Source: Clavelina lepadiformis
Lineage: Eukaryota > Chordata > Ascidiacea > Aplousobranchia > Clavelinidae
Direction of reading: 5' to 3'
DNA length: 64,000 nucleotides
Assembly (NCBI RefSeq): GCF_947623445.1
Contig: NC_135242.1
Location: 248,001 to 312,000 of the forward strand
Below, one piece after another: positions 48,507-62,807 of this stretch. Each line of letters begins with the position of its first letter. The first letter of the stretch is position 1. Position numbers and translations under genes: made by a program. A model generated the notes under the pieces. It was not told the DNA's origin. It worked only from the letters and a program-made list of their open reading frames with translations, and made no database searches.

Positions 48507-51500
48507 ATGCTGGCTTCCTTTTGTGATGCAACGTCATATGCAATGCAGGTTTTTGTGTCTTTCCTGGCTTGCTTTCTACTTATCAAATATGTCATAGCTG
48601 GAACTTGGCACCAGTTTTCATCGAGCAAAGAATTTTTCGTTGAAAGTGACCGTTTTGTGCACGACGACGCAACCACCGATTGCACAGACAGAGGGGGCAC
48701 ACTGGCTGTTGTTAATAGCCAGGAAATCCAAAGTTTTCTGGAAACCATTCTAGGTATGAGTAGGCTGTTGTTTTCAAAATTTCAACATTGCAAAATTGTT
48801 GCTCTACATTCAACAACAACAGCAATAGTAAAAAATAACGATCTTGGCAATTTCTCCAGATTATCAAGGCCGCTACTACATCGGGTTAACAAAGACGAGC
48901 GAAGTCTTTGTGTGGGCGGACGGCACAGCGGAAACATGTTGTTACACCAACTGGCAAGTTTTTCAACCGAACTCAGATCCTAATGAACCGTGTGTCCTCA
49001 TTGGTTACCATAAATGGGAGGACTGGCCCTGCCCTGCCGCAAATGGATGCAAATGTAAACGAGGTAGTAATTAGCTTCTTAACGTTTCCGTATCAGACAT
49101 CACTGAACGGACGGTTCTGGTCTCCTTTGGCGCCGTGGACCAAGCAATAGCGTTTGACGTGAGAGGTAGTTTCAATAGAATTGTTTAGCACATAATGTTT
49201 GACACATTTGCTTGGTATCATTCCTACATAAATCTACTTTGTGCAATTTGACGTTAATAACAACTTTATCTTGTCGCTTGAAAGTAAGTAACTGTTACTT
49301 CTAAACACCCGTGACGTAGTATATGCTCTTAGTGGCGTGTGTTAGCAATGGAATCGTCATCGAGACTTCCTTATCGTCACGTGTAGTCGTGGACAACCTG
49401 CCATCCAACTCGCTCTGTGTAGCCAGCGTTCGGGCGCTTGCTGAAGCAACGAGCACGGCCGTCGCATATTCTCACTTTTCTTTGACGGTTTCTTTCACTA
49501 CAGGTGCATTAGAGCTATTGAAGGTCGTGCTTAATTGTCCGAACCAGGCTGACCTTTGAAATGATTTAAATCTTTCAAAACGTTCCAGCTCCGGTCGTCT
49601 TAGCTCTCGATGCCTCTCCATCCACCAACTTCATCGCTGTCAGCTTCTCGACTCTCGATCGAGCGATTTCTTATTCCATCGCTTCTGCTCCGGGAACAAA
49701 AAACTTTATCATTTTAGCATCTGATCTACTGTTTGATGTTCTTTCAATAAGAAGTTCAAACGCAAACAAACGCAACCATAGCGACCGAGTTCAAACAAAC
49801 GATCAAAACAAACGCAACCATAGCGACCGAGTTCCAACCGACAGTTTACCTCGACGAGGCTGCAGGCACCACCAGTGAGTTTCAGCCTGTTGCAGTGAGT
49901 GTCCCGGCCGAAGCGTTGGAAATTGCGCGAAGAGAAAGAAGAGGAAGAAGGAGGAGAAATGTAGATGATGCTGACCCTTTGCGGGTCGTTTTCTTTGCTC
50001 ATCGCACCAGTGAATTGTTCCCGTCTCCGGACAAGCCAAACTGGGTTTGTTTTTGTTCATTCTACGCAACAAAACAATGCCGCGGTCCACACACCACGTG
50101 ATAATGAGCTTGAAGTATCTTTCGAAAGCGATGGGAGAAAATCCTTTTGTGTTGGTTTCAGATTGTATCGGTTGATGTCGAGGACAGAGCCATCGAAGGC
50201 CTTTCCAATCCTGTTGTCATCAAACATCTCAGCGTTAATGTGAGTGCGGGACGGACGAGCAATGACGAACCTTTTAAGGTGGGATCAAACTCATATTAAA
50301 CAAACTTTTTCTAAATGTTTGTGTCTAGTGTTTGCTGATTTTCTGTTTTCTTTAGTTGTCTTACGTGAACGAGACTTGCGCTTTCTGGAACTTTTCAACA
50401 AATTCTTGGTCAACAGAGGGCTGCTGCTTGGTGGAGGGTTCGAATCCGCCCGAGTGCAGATGCAATCATTTGACCAATTTCGCCGTGCTCTTGGTGAGTG
50501 GAAAAGCTTTTGGACATTTTGTACTTAAAGTATTTTTGCCAAAGCTTTGAGTGAAGGTTTCAACAAGAACGACATAAAATATTATTTGACCCCTTATTTC
50601 AACTTTTGTTTTTGAGTTTTTTCCAGAAAATGTTGCACAAACATAAAACTTTCAAATGCAGCTGCTTCACAATCTTTGATGAACTTGCCAAAACTCCTGA
50701 CAAAATGTTTAGTTTTAATGATATCGTGAAGCATTTTGGTTCATGGGGAAATATTGTGATTTTGAGATCCACAAAGTCACGTCGTTTATGTTAAAAAAAT
50801 ACGTTTATGAGTAACTTTGCGTTTGCGCATTTGTGATTTCAACAGATTAACTCGGGATTATTTCCCCAGGCAATCTATGACATTCCGGACGATGTTGCGT
50901 TGTCGACCACGGCAGGATGCAGCATTTCCGTCGTATTTTTGGCCATCACCCTGCTCCTGCTCATTGTACCGAAGTAAGTCTCAGCTCTCTTTGATTTCCT
51001 TGAACTCTGTTGCCGCGTGGGGAATAATTTGCTTTCTCGATCCAGGCATATCCGCATGAGGCGCCATATAAAGATGCTCATCAACATGTGCCTCAACCTG
51101 ATGCTTGCTTACGTCATCTTCCTCGCTGGTGTGGGCAAGAGAAGGGACGCACCTTTATGTGTGGCTCACGCTGTGATGCTGCATTTTTTCCTTCTCTGTA
51201 CCTTCTGCTGGATGGCAGCTTACGCCCACAGCCTTTACAGATCCGTGGTACAGGTTCGTGATCTAATGTTAGCAGAGAGAGGTCCAAGTTTAAATTTAAT
51301 GAAAAAGCTCAGTTGGTTTTCAGATTTAGGCCCAAATTATTTTAACCCACCACTTTTAGGTTCTTCGTTTGAACTGGCACAGATATTTGACGAAGATGTC
51401 GGCAGCCTGCTATGGTGCTCCCCTGGTCATCGTGGCCGTCAACGCCGCCGTCACGCTTTATTTTTCCGAGCTCCCAGATGCACCACCCGTGTGTGACGCT

Positions 51501-52512
51501 GGTATGACGTCAGTTATTCTACCTATTTAAATTCCTTCTTATGATTTCAATGGATTCCTTATCTAAACCGGACAGCTTTGTATTATTACGTCACAGAACC
51601 CAGCTCTGAGCTGGCAGTGTCGGCCATGATTGCAGATAACATGTGTTGGCTTCATGGCAACTCACTCTACTTTTCATTCTTGCTTCCAGTCGGGCTGATT
51701 CTCACCTTCAACTTGATCGTGTTTTATTTCGTCATAAGAAACATCACCTGTAACCGGAAAAAGGTAAAATTTCATCGACTGTTGCATTCTTTCTGCCAAC
51801 GCAGATTAAATTTAAAGCGATTTCGATTTACAGTGAGTTGAGCCGCTGCTTCACGACCAGCTTCTTATAAACTCTAATATAGAAAAATTACAAGACTTAT
51901 TATTTTTGGTCGGTTAGACTGGGTTTAGTTTATAATTTTGAGTTCTGGACAATCAGTTTGAATGCACAAATTTCACCGCCTAATGCGTCAGTGCAACTCA
52001 CCAGGTATCTTCGACCACACCGCGATCGACAATCAGGCAACGACTGGTGGCCGCGGTGTTAATCGCGAGCTCGGTCGGTCTCGTCTGGCTGTTGGGATAC
52101 TTCTTGATGCTCTCAGATGACGTCATCTACTTTACTATAATGAACTGGTTGTTCACTCTGGCCACCTCCATCCAAGTAAGTGGTGAATTGGTCGGTGCCT
52201 CGTTTGATGGCTTCGATATAGACGAGTATCGACACAATCACCTGTGAGCGTTGTTGAAGTTAATGCATGAATATGAGTAGAATGCGCGATTTACACGGAG
52301 TGAATCTTTTGCTTCAGGGATTTTGTCTCTTTCTTCTGCTCTGCGTGCACAATGGCGACGTGAGAGACACCTGGTGGCCGGCCGTTTGTAAATTTCTTCG
52401 ATGCAAATGTCGACGTCGCGCACCAAGTGGTGGCAGTGTGGAGAAATGTGGACGTGTCTCGCAAATGACTGAAACCAAAGTGGGAAATTACTTTTACACC
52501 AGTGGCAGCTGA
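48507..52512 (+). CDS. Adhesion GPCR with N-terminal C-type lectin domain
   Basis: Exons read at 48507-48753, 48860-49063, 49097-49165, 49333-49503, 49752-50044, 50162-50278, 50356-50493, 50870-50973, 51046-51253, 51396-51501, 51576-51763, 52005-52175 and 52318-52512. A signal peptide precedes a C-type lectin domain (CTDRGGTLAVVNS, YIGL, WADG, EPCVLIG, WEDWPC). An FN3-like segment and a GAIN domain follow. The GAIN domain carries the polybasic run RRERRGRRRR and then VVFFAHRTSELFP. The GPS motif (CAFWNFSTNSW, CRCNHLTNFAVLL) keeps the canonical cleavage site His-Leu/Thr. Seven membrane helices follow (TM1 SVVFLAITLLLLIV; TM6 LVAAVLIASSVGLVWLLGYF), then a short Cys/Arg-rich tail. It should be a self-cleaving surface receptor; the ligand and coupling are unknown. 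Either ATG 48507 or 48543 could start it. The exon choice around 49504-49751 is uncertain (see findings). Confidence 0.92.
49589..49737 (+). other. FN3-like half exon that does not fit the frame
   Basis: Behind a good acceptor (CGTTCCAG) a phase-1 frame reads APVVLALDASPSTNFIAVSF and SYSIASAPGTKN, like the first half of a fibronectin type III domain. Continuing it runs out of frame with the downstream GAIN exon, and no phase-1 donor is visible. It may be an alternative or dying exon of the adhesion GPCR, or an assembly indel may lie nearby. Confidence 0.4.
49768..49836 (+). repeat. In-frame 42-base duplication in the GPCR stalk
   Basis: The words for TNATIATEF occur twice, 42 bases (14 codons) apart, at the start of the GAIN-region exon. 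The duplication keeps frame and repeats an N-glycosylation sequon (Asn-Ala-Thr). Confidence 0.85.
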
Positions 52513-53346
52513 TGGCACGTGCTGTATTTGTTTGTTTCTTGCTTCGTTGAGATCGGTTTTGTCTTTTCCTTCGCTGCAAATTATTTCCTACACATTCGTT
52601 CAATATTTTCACTCTTTTCCCTGCAAGTGTCTTGCACGGTTTAAAAATTTGCGGAATTCTTGACCTGTTCAATTTAATGAGTGATCTTAAAACCAGTTTA
52701 TGTCATTTTTCAATTTTCTAAAACGTGATTCCTGTTTTGCGCTCAGCTGCACACTTTGAAATTGCTTCAAATAACTTATAAACATGGACATTTCCAATCG
52801 TGAATAACAACCAACCCTGATTAAGAATTGACGTTAATTTCGACTCAGCAAAGCATTGCAGTTGGACAAATAGTTTATGGGACAGAACTTTGTAGTCTGC
52901 GCCATAATCTTTTCGTGTGTTCAACGCAATTACGTCAGTCATGTTGTTTCCATAGAGTTTCAATCGCTCGTCGCAATTTCACAATTTATTTCTTAGAATT
53001 TGTTTTAACAACATTTTCAAGTTGTGAAATGATCAGTAGTGCCTCTTAGTGAGCAGTAATCAATTAATCATTGAAATATTTTAACACTAAAGCACGCTAA
53101 TGCTAAACCTGCGTATGAGCTTTCAATCAAAATGCAATAAAAACTTTTTCCTCAGCATTTGCCGGGAATCGAATTTAGAACCTTCATTTCAGAAGACAAA
53201 AAATTATATGATCGTTCTAATTTTTTTTTTTGCCCCAAATTTCAAATATATGCGTTTCAAAATAGTTTGGTCAGATATAACTTTCTACCACTCCGCCCCT
53301 ACATTATAACCCTTGTCCCATCCTGACGTCACGTTGTGACATAACC
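52513..53346. other. Spacer after the adhesion GPCR
   Basis: This is probably the GPCR 3' UTR, with AATAAA near 53137, followed by spacer. No coding region is recognised. Similarity to the TRIM37 end begins abruptly at 53347. Confidence 0.45.
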
Positions 53347-53610
53347 TCGTTAGCATTGTAATCTTTCGTTATGATTTCGCTACTTAGATGACGTCAGCTC
53401 AGATGGTCTAGACATCAATTATTTGCAAGGGAAGGGTTGCTATAGTGACGACAGTACTTACGTCATCAGTGATGACGATTGAAATCGATACATTTTTGTG
53501 CTGTGTTTTTTTTATTACTATTTCATATTTCTCAAAACATTTCATAGACCCTTTACCTAAAATAAATATTTTTATTTCTTTAAAAATACTTTTGTGTTTT
53601 TATAGTAGCA
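53347..53610 (+). pseudogene. Second copy of TRIM37 terminal exon and 3' UTR
   Basis: From CGTTAGCATTGTAATCTTT onward this block matches 46931-47190 at roughly 90% by eye, offset by 6,416 bases. The copied acceptor (GCTACTTAG), the open frame starting DDVSSDGLD, reading [20 protein letters not shown] and ending at the same stop, and the AATAAA at 53562 are all preserved. In the exon I count one synonymous change and two amino-acid changes (Leu to Ile, Ile to Asn). No upstream TRIM37 exon is duplicated with it. It could serve as an alternative last exon spliced across the intervening GPCR gene, or be a recent non-functional duplicate. The surviving frame over about 30 codons is suggestive, not proof. 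Confidence 0.9.
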
Positions 53611-54662
53611 TTGTTGTGTGAATGCTTGAAGTTGTTTGTTCAAAATAGTGATGCTGATTGCTGAGGTATCAAAAGTAACCAAACACTGTCTGCAAAATAA
53701 ATAAGTGCATTTATTCGGACCTGAAGACCGTGAAGGCTTTTTCAGGCTCATTTGTTATCAGTTCGACAACGTATTTTTCGTGCATGCGAAAAACGTTTAT
53801 TGATTTTTGTTGCGAGGGCGAGACCGTACTCTCAAAGTTCGCCCTTTCGGCTGAGTTAAACAAGCTTAATATCAACTCGCAATACATCACAGCTTAAGCT
53901 TATTTTTATCTGTTTTGGTTGTAATTGTGAGTCATAGATATCTAATTAATTTTAATGTTATCACGTGGTTTATTCATGACCACAAACGCTGTGAGGCGTG
54001 CCACGCCAATTATGGCGGTTTCCTCTCTAAGCCTAGTTCTCACAAATTTTTCATACATGGCTGCTGTTAGCGCTAGATGCTCGCATACTTTGAACCAGGT
54101 TGTCGTTTGTAATGTGTGTGTAATCCTAGGATAGGTTAATAGGCTTTTTGCACAAAACTATAGACCAGCTTCAAAACATGCGCTCATTCAGTCATTTCGC
54201 AATTTTACCGACTCCTGCTGGTCTTAACCTTGCAGTCATTATAGCCTAGTTGTCTGAAATCAGAACTTTAAAAGTGAGTTGTACAGGTCTAGTCGGTAGG
54301 ATGTGTTTTTTGTTTTAAAAATGTGCGATTAGGCTATCAGCAGGGTATAAAATCTAACAATTCACAAAGTCGGGCTAAATTTAATGCCTGACGCTATCTC
54401 TTGAACCTCAAATTAATACGGATGGACAGATTTCCTGTGTTTGCAAAAGTCTGCAAGCTGGGTTGAAGTGCATAATACTTTTCCACAAGGTCACCGGAAT
54501 GCAGTAAAGGCAAAACAGTCATTTGCACCACTGCTTTCTGGTCCACATTGCTTCTGAGCACGATACCTGAAAGTGAAATATGTTTCTACTTCTTTGCATG
54601 GATGTATTGCTTTAGTTACTATAGACATCATATTTCTGTGTTTTCTTCTTCAATTTTCTAGA
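53611..54662. other. Spacer
   Basis: No gene, RNA or clear mobile-element end is seen. The segment ends in a pyrimidine-rich tract and acceptor one base before the FKBP start codon. Confidence 0.5.
54640..54661 (+). promoter_or_regulatory. Acceptor one base upstream of the FKBP start (trans-splice candidate)
   Basis: The pyrimidine-rich tract CTTCTTCAATTTTCTAG ends one base before the start codon at 54663. That is too close for an ordinary 5' UTR. Spliced-leader trans-splicing, known in tunicates, would place a leader almost directly on the ATG; a 5' UTR intron is the alternative. Confidence 0.5.
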
Positions 54663-56433
54663 ATGGTTGTTGAGGTTCAATTTACAAAACTAAATCAAGG
54701 TACGATTCTATCTTCGCATGTTCACTTTCTATGCTTGTTTCTGAAGTCTACTGGGTTTGCGTTTGACTGCCGATTGTATTTTGGATAAATGGTCGTGTTT
54801 ATTGTTTTGTCTTTATTGTTGTTGCTCTATTATTGAGCATTGTGATGTCATTAATCATCGGCTTGATTGCTTATGTCTTGCTTACCCATAGCTGCCACAT
54901 TTTGAAAGTATGACATCACAATTAGTAAAACCTAGAACACACACACTGTAAAACTTTGTTAAATTTAGGGATTTGTAGTTTATGTGTCGCAAGTGTTCTT
55001 TAAAGATTGACAATACCTGGTCGTCATCATTAATCAACAATTTTAAATATTAACCATTTCAAAAACATTTGCAACGAATTATTCCGTGGAGAGCGTGGAA
55101 CAAGCTTGCTTAACTATCCACACCACTCTTTGTCTTCGTACAAAAATGATTATCTATGACTAGCGATTATTAGCATTAATCTAACTCAAAATTCTTTTGA
55201 CACTAAAATCTTGTTTTATGTTAACAAGCAACGCATAGGCAGGAGTGTTCAACCTTTTCCTTTAAGGCCCAAATAAAGGATGTTAAACTATTCGGAGGGA
55301 CAGATACAACATATCAGCACAAAAATAGCAAATAGCTTAAACTAAAACAGTATTTCAAGTAACATTTCAGGCTGCAGAACTCTGCTTTCAGCGAATGTTT
55401 CTCGGCCCTACTTCCACTTGCTGATGATGTCATTACTTTTTACTAAGACTGAAAAACTGCCTTGCCCGACATCGTTTGGTTGTTACTCTGACATCACAAT
55501 GCTAAGCAATTTAACTGCTTCAAAAGTCAATGGAAAACAGGCATTAAGCAATCATAATGGCATTCAGAAAATATTTGGCCTACCTATGCAGCTAACTCGT
55601 GCTTAGGGCTTGTTACGGCTCATGTTATGCAGCGTTTTTGGCTGAATGGAAGACAAACTGTGTCCAAGTTTTTCTCACGGTGGCATTAGTGGCTGCTGCT
55701 CTCGCGAGTCAGATGAAAATTGTCGATGGGTGACATTCTGGCCCACGTGCCTGAAGTTGGACATCCCTTGTAGTGTCAGTGGGCAAATGCAGATTGCATG
55801 TGTTACACTTTGCATTGTCACTACTTCGTGATCTAGCTTCCTACTAACTGTGATGAATTTGTGCTCCTTGTCTTGAGTTTATTGCCTGCAAGTCTCTTGA
55901 TATTTTGCTTCTATATTTCGCTTTGGTTTTGATCTAGTTGATATGTTTTTCTATAGATGGCGAGCTTCCAAAGCAAGGTCAGGTTGCTGTCATCCACTAC
56001 ACAGGTATCTGTGTGTCAAGTAACTTCCTAAAATTTCGAGACTTTCATATTTTTGCTTCATTAAGGAACTTTGAAAAATGGACAAAAATTTGATTCGTCG
56101 CGAGACCGGGGAAAACCGTTTGAGTTCAGACTAGGTCAAGCTCAGGTTATCCGGGGTTTAGAGGATGGAGTTCTAAAGGTACTTGTCTGCAAATATATCA
56201 TTTCACATGATGATGTCACTCCTATGTAACAAATACAACTGAACCAGCCTAAGCTCGTTTAATTTTGCTTGGTGTTAAATGATGTCACAATGTGCTTTCT
56301 GCAGATGACTGTCGGTTCTCGTGCAACTTTGACCTGCTCGTCTGACTGCTCATACGGGAGAGCTGGTGTGTTTGGGGTAATTCCCTCAAATGCCACTTTG
56401 GTGTTTGACGTTGAACTTCTTGCTTTAAAATGA
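54663..56433 (+). CDS. Divergent FKBP12-type peptidyl-prolyl isomerase
   Basis: Exons 54663-54699, 55957-56004, 56066-56178 and 56305-56433 encode 108 residues, exactly the FKBP12 length. [24 protein letters not shown] and [10 protein letters not shown] are family hallmarks, and Tyr26, Phe36, Asp37, Phe46, Val55, Ile56 and Phe99 (FKBP12 numbering) are kept. The Trp59 that forms the floor of the FK506/rapamycin pocket is Leu here (RGLEDG), and the 80s loop reads [11 protein letters not shown] in place of DYAYGATGHPG. Folding and some proline-isomerase activity are likely retained, while drug binding and ryanodine or TGF-beta-receptor contacts may be altered. Its exon lengths equal those of the neighbouring FKBP, showing tandem duplication. 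The first intron is long (1.26 kb) and holds a hAT-like 5' end near 55242. AATAAA is at 56503. Confidence 0.94.
55242..55290 (+). mobile_element. Possible hAT 5' end in the FKBP intron
   Basis: CAGGAGTGTTCAACCTTTTC followed by TTTAAGGCCC has the look of a hAT terminal repeat (CAGGGGTGTCCAACC type). No matching 3' end or 8-base target duplication was found downstream, so this may be a truncated or decayed copy. Confidence 0.35.
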
Positions 56434-56618
56434 TAGAATTCGTGGCAAAATGTTTTGAACGAATGAACTTTGTTCCTTCCTCAGAAGTTCCGTCATTGAG
56501 ATAATAAATTGGCGATTGTCTGAATCTCGGATTCATTTCTTTCATTCAGTGTTGCAATAAATCTAAAACAACTTGTGAATTTGAGGCAGAAAGCATGATC
56601 TTTGCTATGTATTATGAC

Positions 56619-57818
56619 TAGGGCCATTTTTATTTTGACCTAAAAAAAATTTTTTTTGACTTTATTTTTATCAAATTTTGACCTAACGAAATTGCTCATT
56701 TGTAGAGGCCACAGTTCTTCCTCCAGTTACCCAAACATAATATTTTGTCGATTTCAGACCCAAACGTAATATTTTGTCGAAAAGGCAAGGTGTTTTATGG
56801 ATTATAAAAAGTGCGTCGTGTTTTTTGGCGACAGATTTAGGTAGCTTGTGTTATTTTGTCCTTGTGAAAAGGGCACTTTGCCTCGATTTTCTCCGCATGG
56901 TAAATTCTAATAAACAGCAAATTAAACAGGGAAGAAGTAATGTAACCCCCTTCACGCGGCATAAGGATTATTTAAATACGTAACAATGAATAAACAATGG
57001 ACAATTTGCGATAAAAGTTACTGCTGATCCAAGTGGGCATTGTGACTTATTTCCTGCTTTTATGGGTTAATATGGTTTAATTGTGTCGCAGTTCCTGATT
57101 TACAATGCTTCCACGAGGATTTTTAAAAATTACTCTCAAGAAACACAAAAGCCATAATTTGACAAATTTTGACTTTACTGTAAATTTTGACTTTATTTTG
57201 ACCTATAAACTTCTTAGAAACAATCCCCTAGGTCAGGGGTGGCCAAACTGCGGCTCTTTGAGCCTTTGATTGCGGCTCTTTAATGAATTAGCATTGTTGA
57301 ATTAGACATGCAATTTTCCCGGTCTAGACGAGTTGTTTGATCCGATTATGAAACAATGCGTCGTATCACACGTATTAACAATGGACTCATTGTTAGTAAT
57401 AATCAAATTACACTCCAAAAAGTACATTATTGTACAGAAGTGTGCTAACTAGTACACTGTAGTTAAGTAAACCGTCAGATTGAAGCTGTACGTCAGGGCT
57501 GACCTAGTTTTAAGTCTTGGTTAAGGTTATACTAATAATTGCAAAAAGAGTTGGTGAAGCCCAGTTGGAGACTCATAGTATCACCACGCAGCACTAATGT
57601 TTATCAATAGCTACAATTCGTTGTATGTGAATAAATTCGTGTTTTTTATTGTGTTTGTGTTGTGGCTCTTTTAAAACTGGAATTTGTTATATGCGGCTCG
57701 AGCATGAAGCAGGTCTGGCCACCCCTGCCCTAGGTGCTGAAAACAACTTTATTCTTTGATTCGTGGTCAGACAAGGTCCTTAAAAATTTTTGACTTTATT
57801 GACTTTTGCGGGCCCTAA
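56619..57818. mobile_element. hAT-like element hosting a second insertion
   Basis: The ends TAGGGCC and GGGCCCTA are inverted and flanked by ATTATGAC (56611-56618) and ATTATGAG (57819-57826), an 8-base duplication with one mismatch, as hAT insertions make. The interior is low-complexity with many TTTTGACTTTATTTT words near both ends. No transposase is present. The hAT element at 57234-57727 lies inside it; without that insertion it would be about 700 bases. It separates the two FKBP genes. Confidence 0.7.
57234..57727. mobile_element. Non-autonomous hAT element, perfect target duplication
   Basis: The ends CAGGGGTGGCCAAACTGC and AGGTCTGGCCACCCCTG form a terminal inverted repeat, and CCCTAGGT flanks the element perfectly at 57226-57233 and 57728-57735. 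The 494-base interior has no transposase frame. It contains an 85-base block (57306-57391) shared with the Mutator-like element at 4074-4157. The copy is younger than the element it interrupts. Confidence 0.92.
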
Positions 57819-57925
57819 TTATGAGTGGTTGTAAGCTGACCTGGTCTATTGCATGGTTATTAAATCACAAGTTTTAATGAATAGATTTCCTAGCGATTCA
57901 CTTAAGTTGACTCATTGCATTGAAC

Positions 57926-58814
57926 ATGGGTGTCACCGTCGAGACCACCAAGCCTGGTGATGGTGAGTTGAATTTGTCTAAAAGTTTTACAATGAATTGT
58001 TTGTTGGTTTCTAATAATTTCTTATTTCCAGGACGTAGCTTTCCTAAGCCGGGACAGACCGTGATCGTCCATTACACAGGTATTTGACTTGCACTTCAAT
58101 TTTTCTGATGTGAGTGGTTAAACACTGCAATGAAAAAACTGCTGCAGTTTAAGTTGTCTGTAGCATTATAAATAATCAACAAAAAGGTCTTATAATTGTC
58201 GCATCAGTTTCATAAAGTTTTATCGACAAAGAATCGTAATGTCAGTAATTAATATGCAATGGGTTTATGAAAGTTTTAGAATAATTAGTTTTGTGATGTC
58301 ATTCATTTTATGTTAACAAGGAACTTTGCTAAATGGGAACAAGTTTGATTCGTCGCGAGATCGGGGAAAACACTTCGAGTTCAAAATAGGTCAAGGTCAA
58401 GTTATCAAAGGGTGGGACGAGGGCGTGGCACAGGCAAGCGTGGTGTGAAAGGTTCCTTCATAATGAACAGGTTTGCTTGAATTGGGGAAGGAACCCAGAA
58501 ACTTCACCAGAGAGGTTTAATTCCTCAGTTTCCAACCCGCCGTCAAATGGCTCCTCCCAACCAAGTGAACCTGTATACATTGGAGGCAACCAATTGACTT
58601 TCAAACCACTACAACTGGCACATTTATTTAAAACTTGCAAGTAATGTTTACAAAATATGGTTTATAAAAAAATAAATCATTGCAGATGTCTGTTGGCCAG
58701 AGAGCCAATTTGACGTGCACCCCGGATTACGCGTATGGGGCCAGGGGCTATCCACCAGTCATCCCACCAAACTCTACTCTGATCTTTGACGTGGAATTGT
58801 TTGGAATGAAGTAA
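57926..58814 (+). CDS. FKBP1A: FKBP12 peptidyl-prolyl cis-trans isomerase
   Basis: Exons 57926-57962, 58032-58079, 58321-58433 and 58686-58814 encode 108 residues. The sequence is canonical FKBP12: [52 protein letters not shown] with Trp59, [20 protein letters not shown] and the final strand [13 protein letters not shown]12 is a cytosolic proline isomerase that in vertebrates binds ryanodine and TGF-beta type I receptors and the drugs FK506 and rapamycin. Intron 3 begins with GC, not GT (CAG then GCAAGC at 58434), the accepted GC-AG minor variant. It is the conserved partner of the divergent copy at 54.7 kb and convergent with TTLL1. AATAAA is at 58951. FKBP1A and FKBP1B cannot be separated by eye. 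Confidence 0.96.
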
Positions 58815-58973
58815 GCCTCCATCATGGATCTTGAGCATACCATCGCACATATCACGACCATCTTTCACATCACATGTGTATAATGTTTCTATAGAATAGC
58901 GAGATTACCCTCTTCTGTAAATTGAAATAGGCGAGTGCTAAAAAGTTTGCAATAAAAAAGAATTTGAGTGAAG

Positions 58974-62807
<3,834 letters not shown>

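Noticed and set aside
54900-55900. Additional exon of the first FKBP within its long intron
   Set aside because: The four exons already give the full 108-residue protein with agreeing phases. Frames here (for example 55418-55606) have no FKBP similarity.
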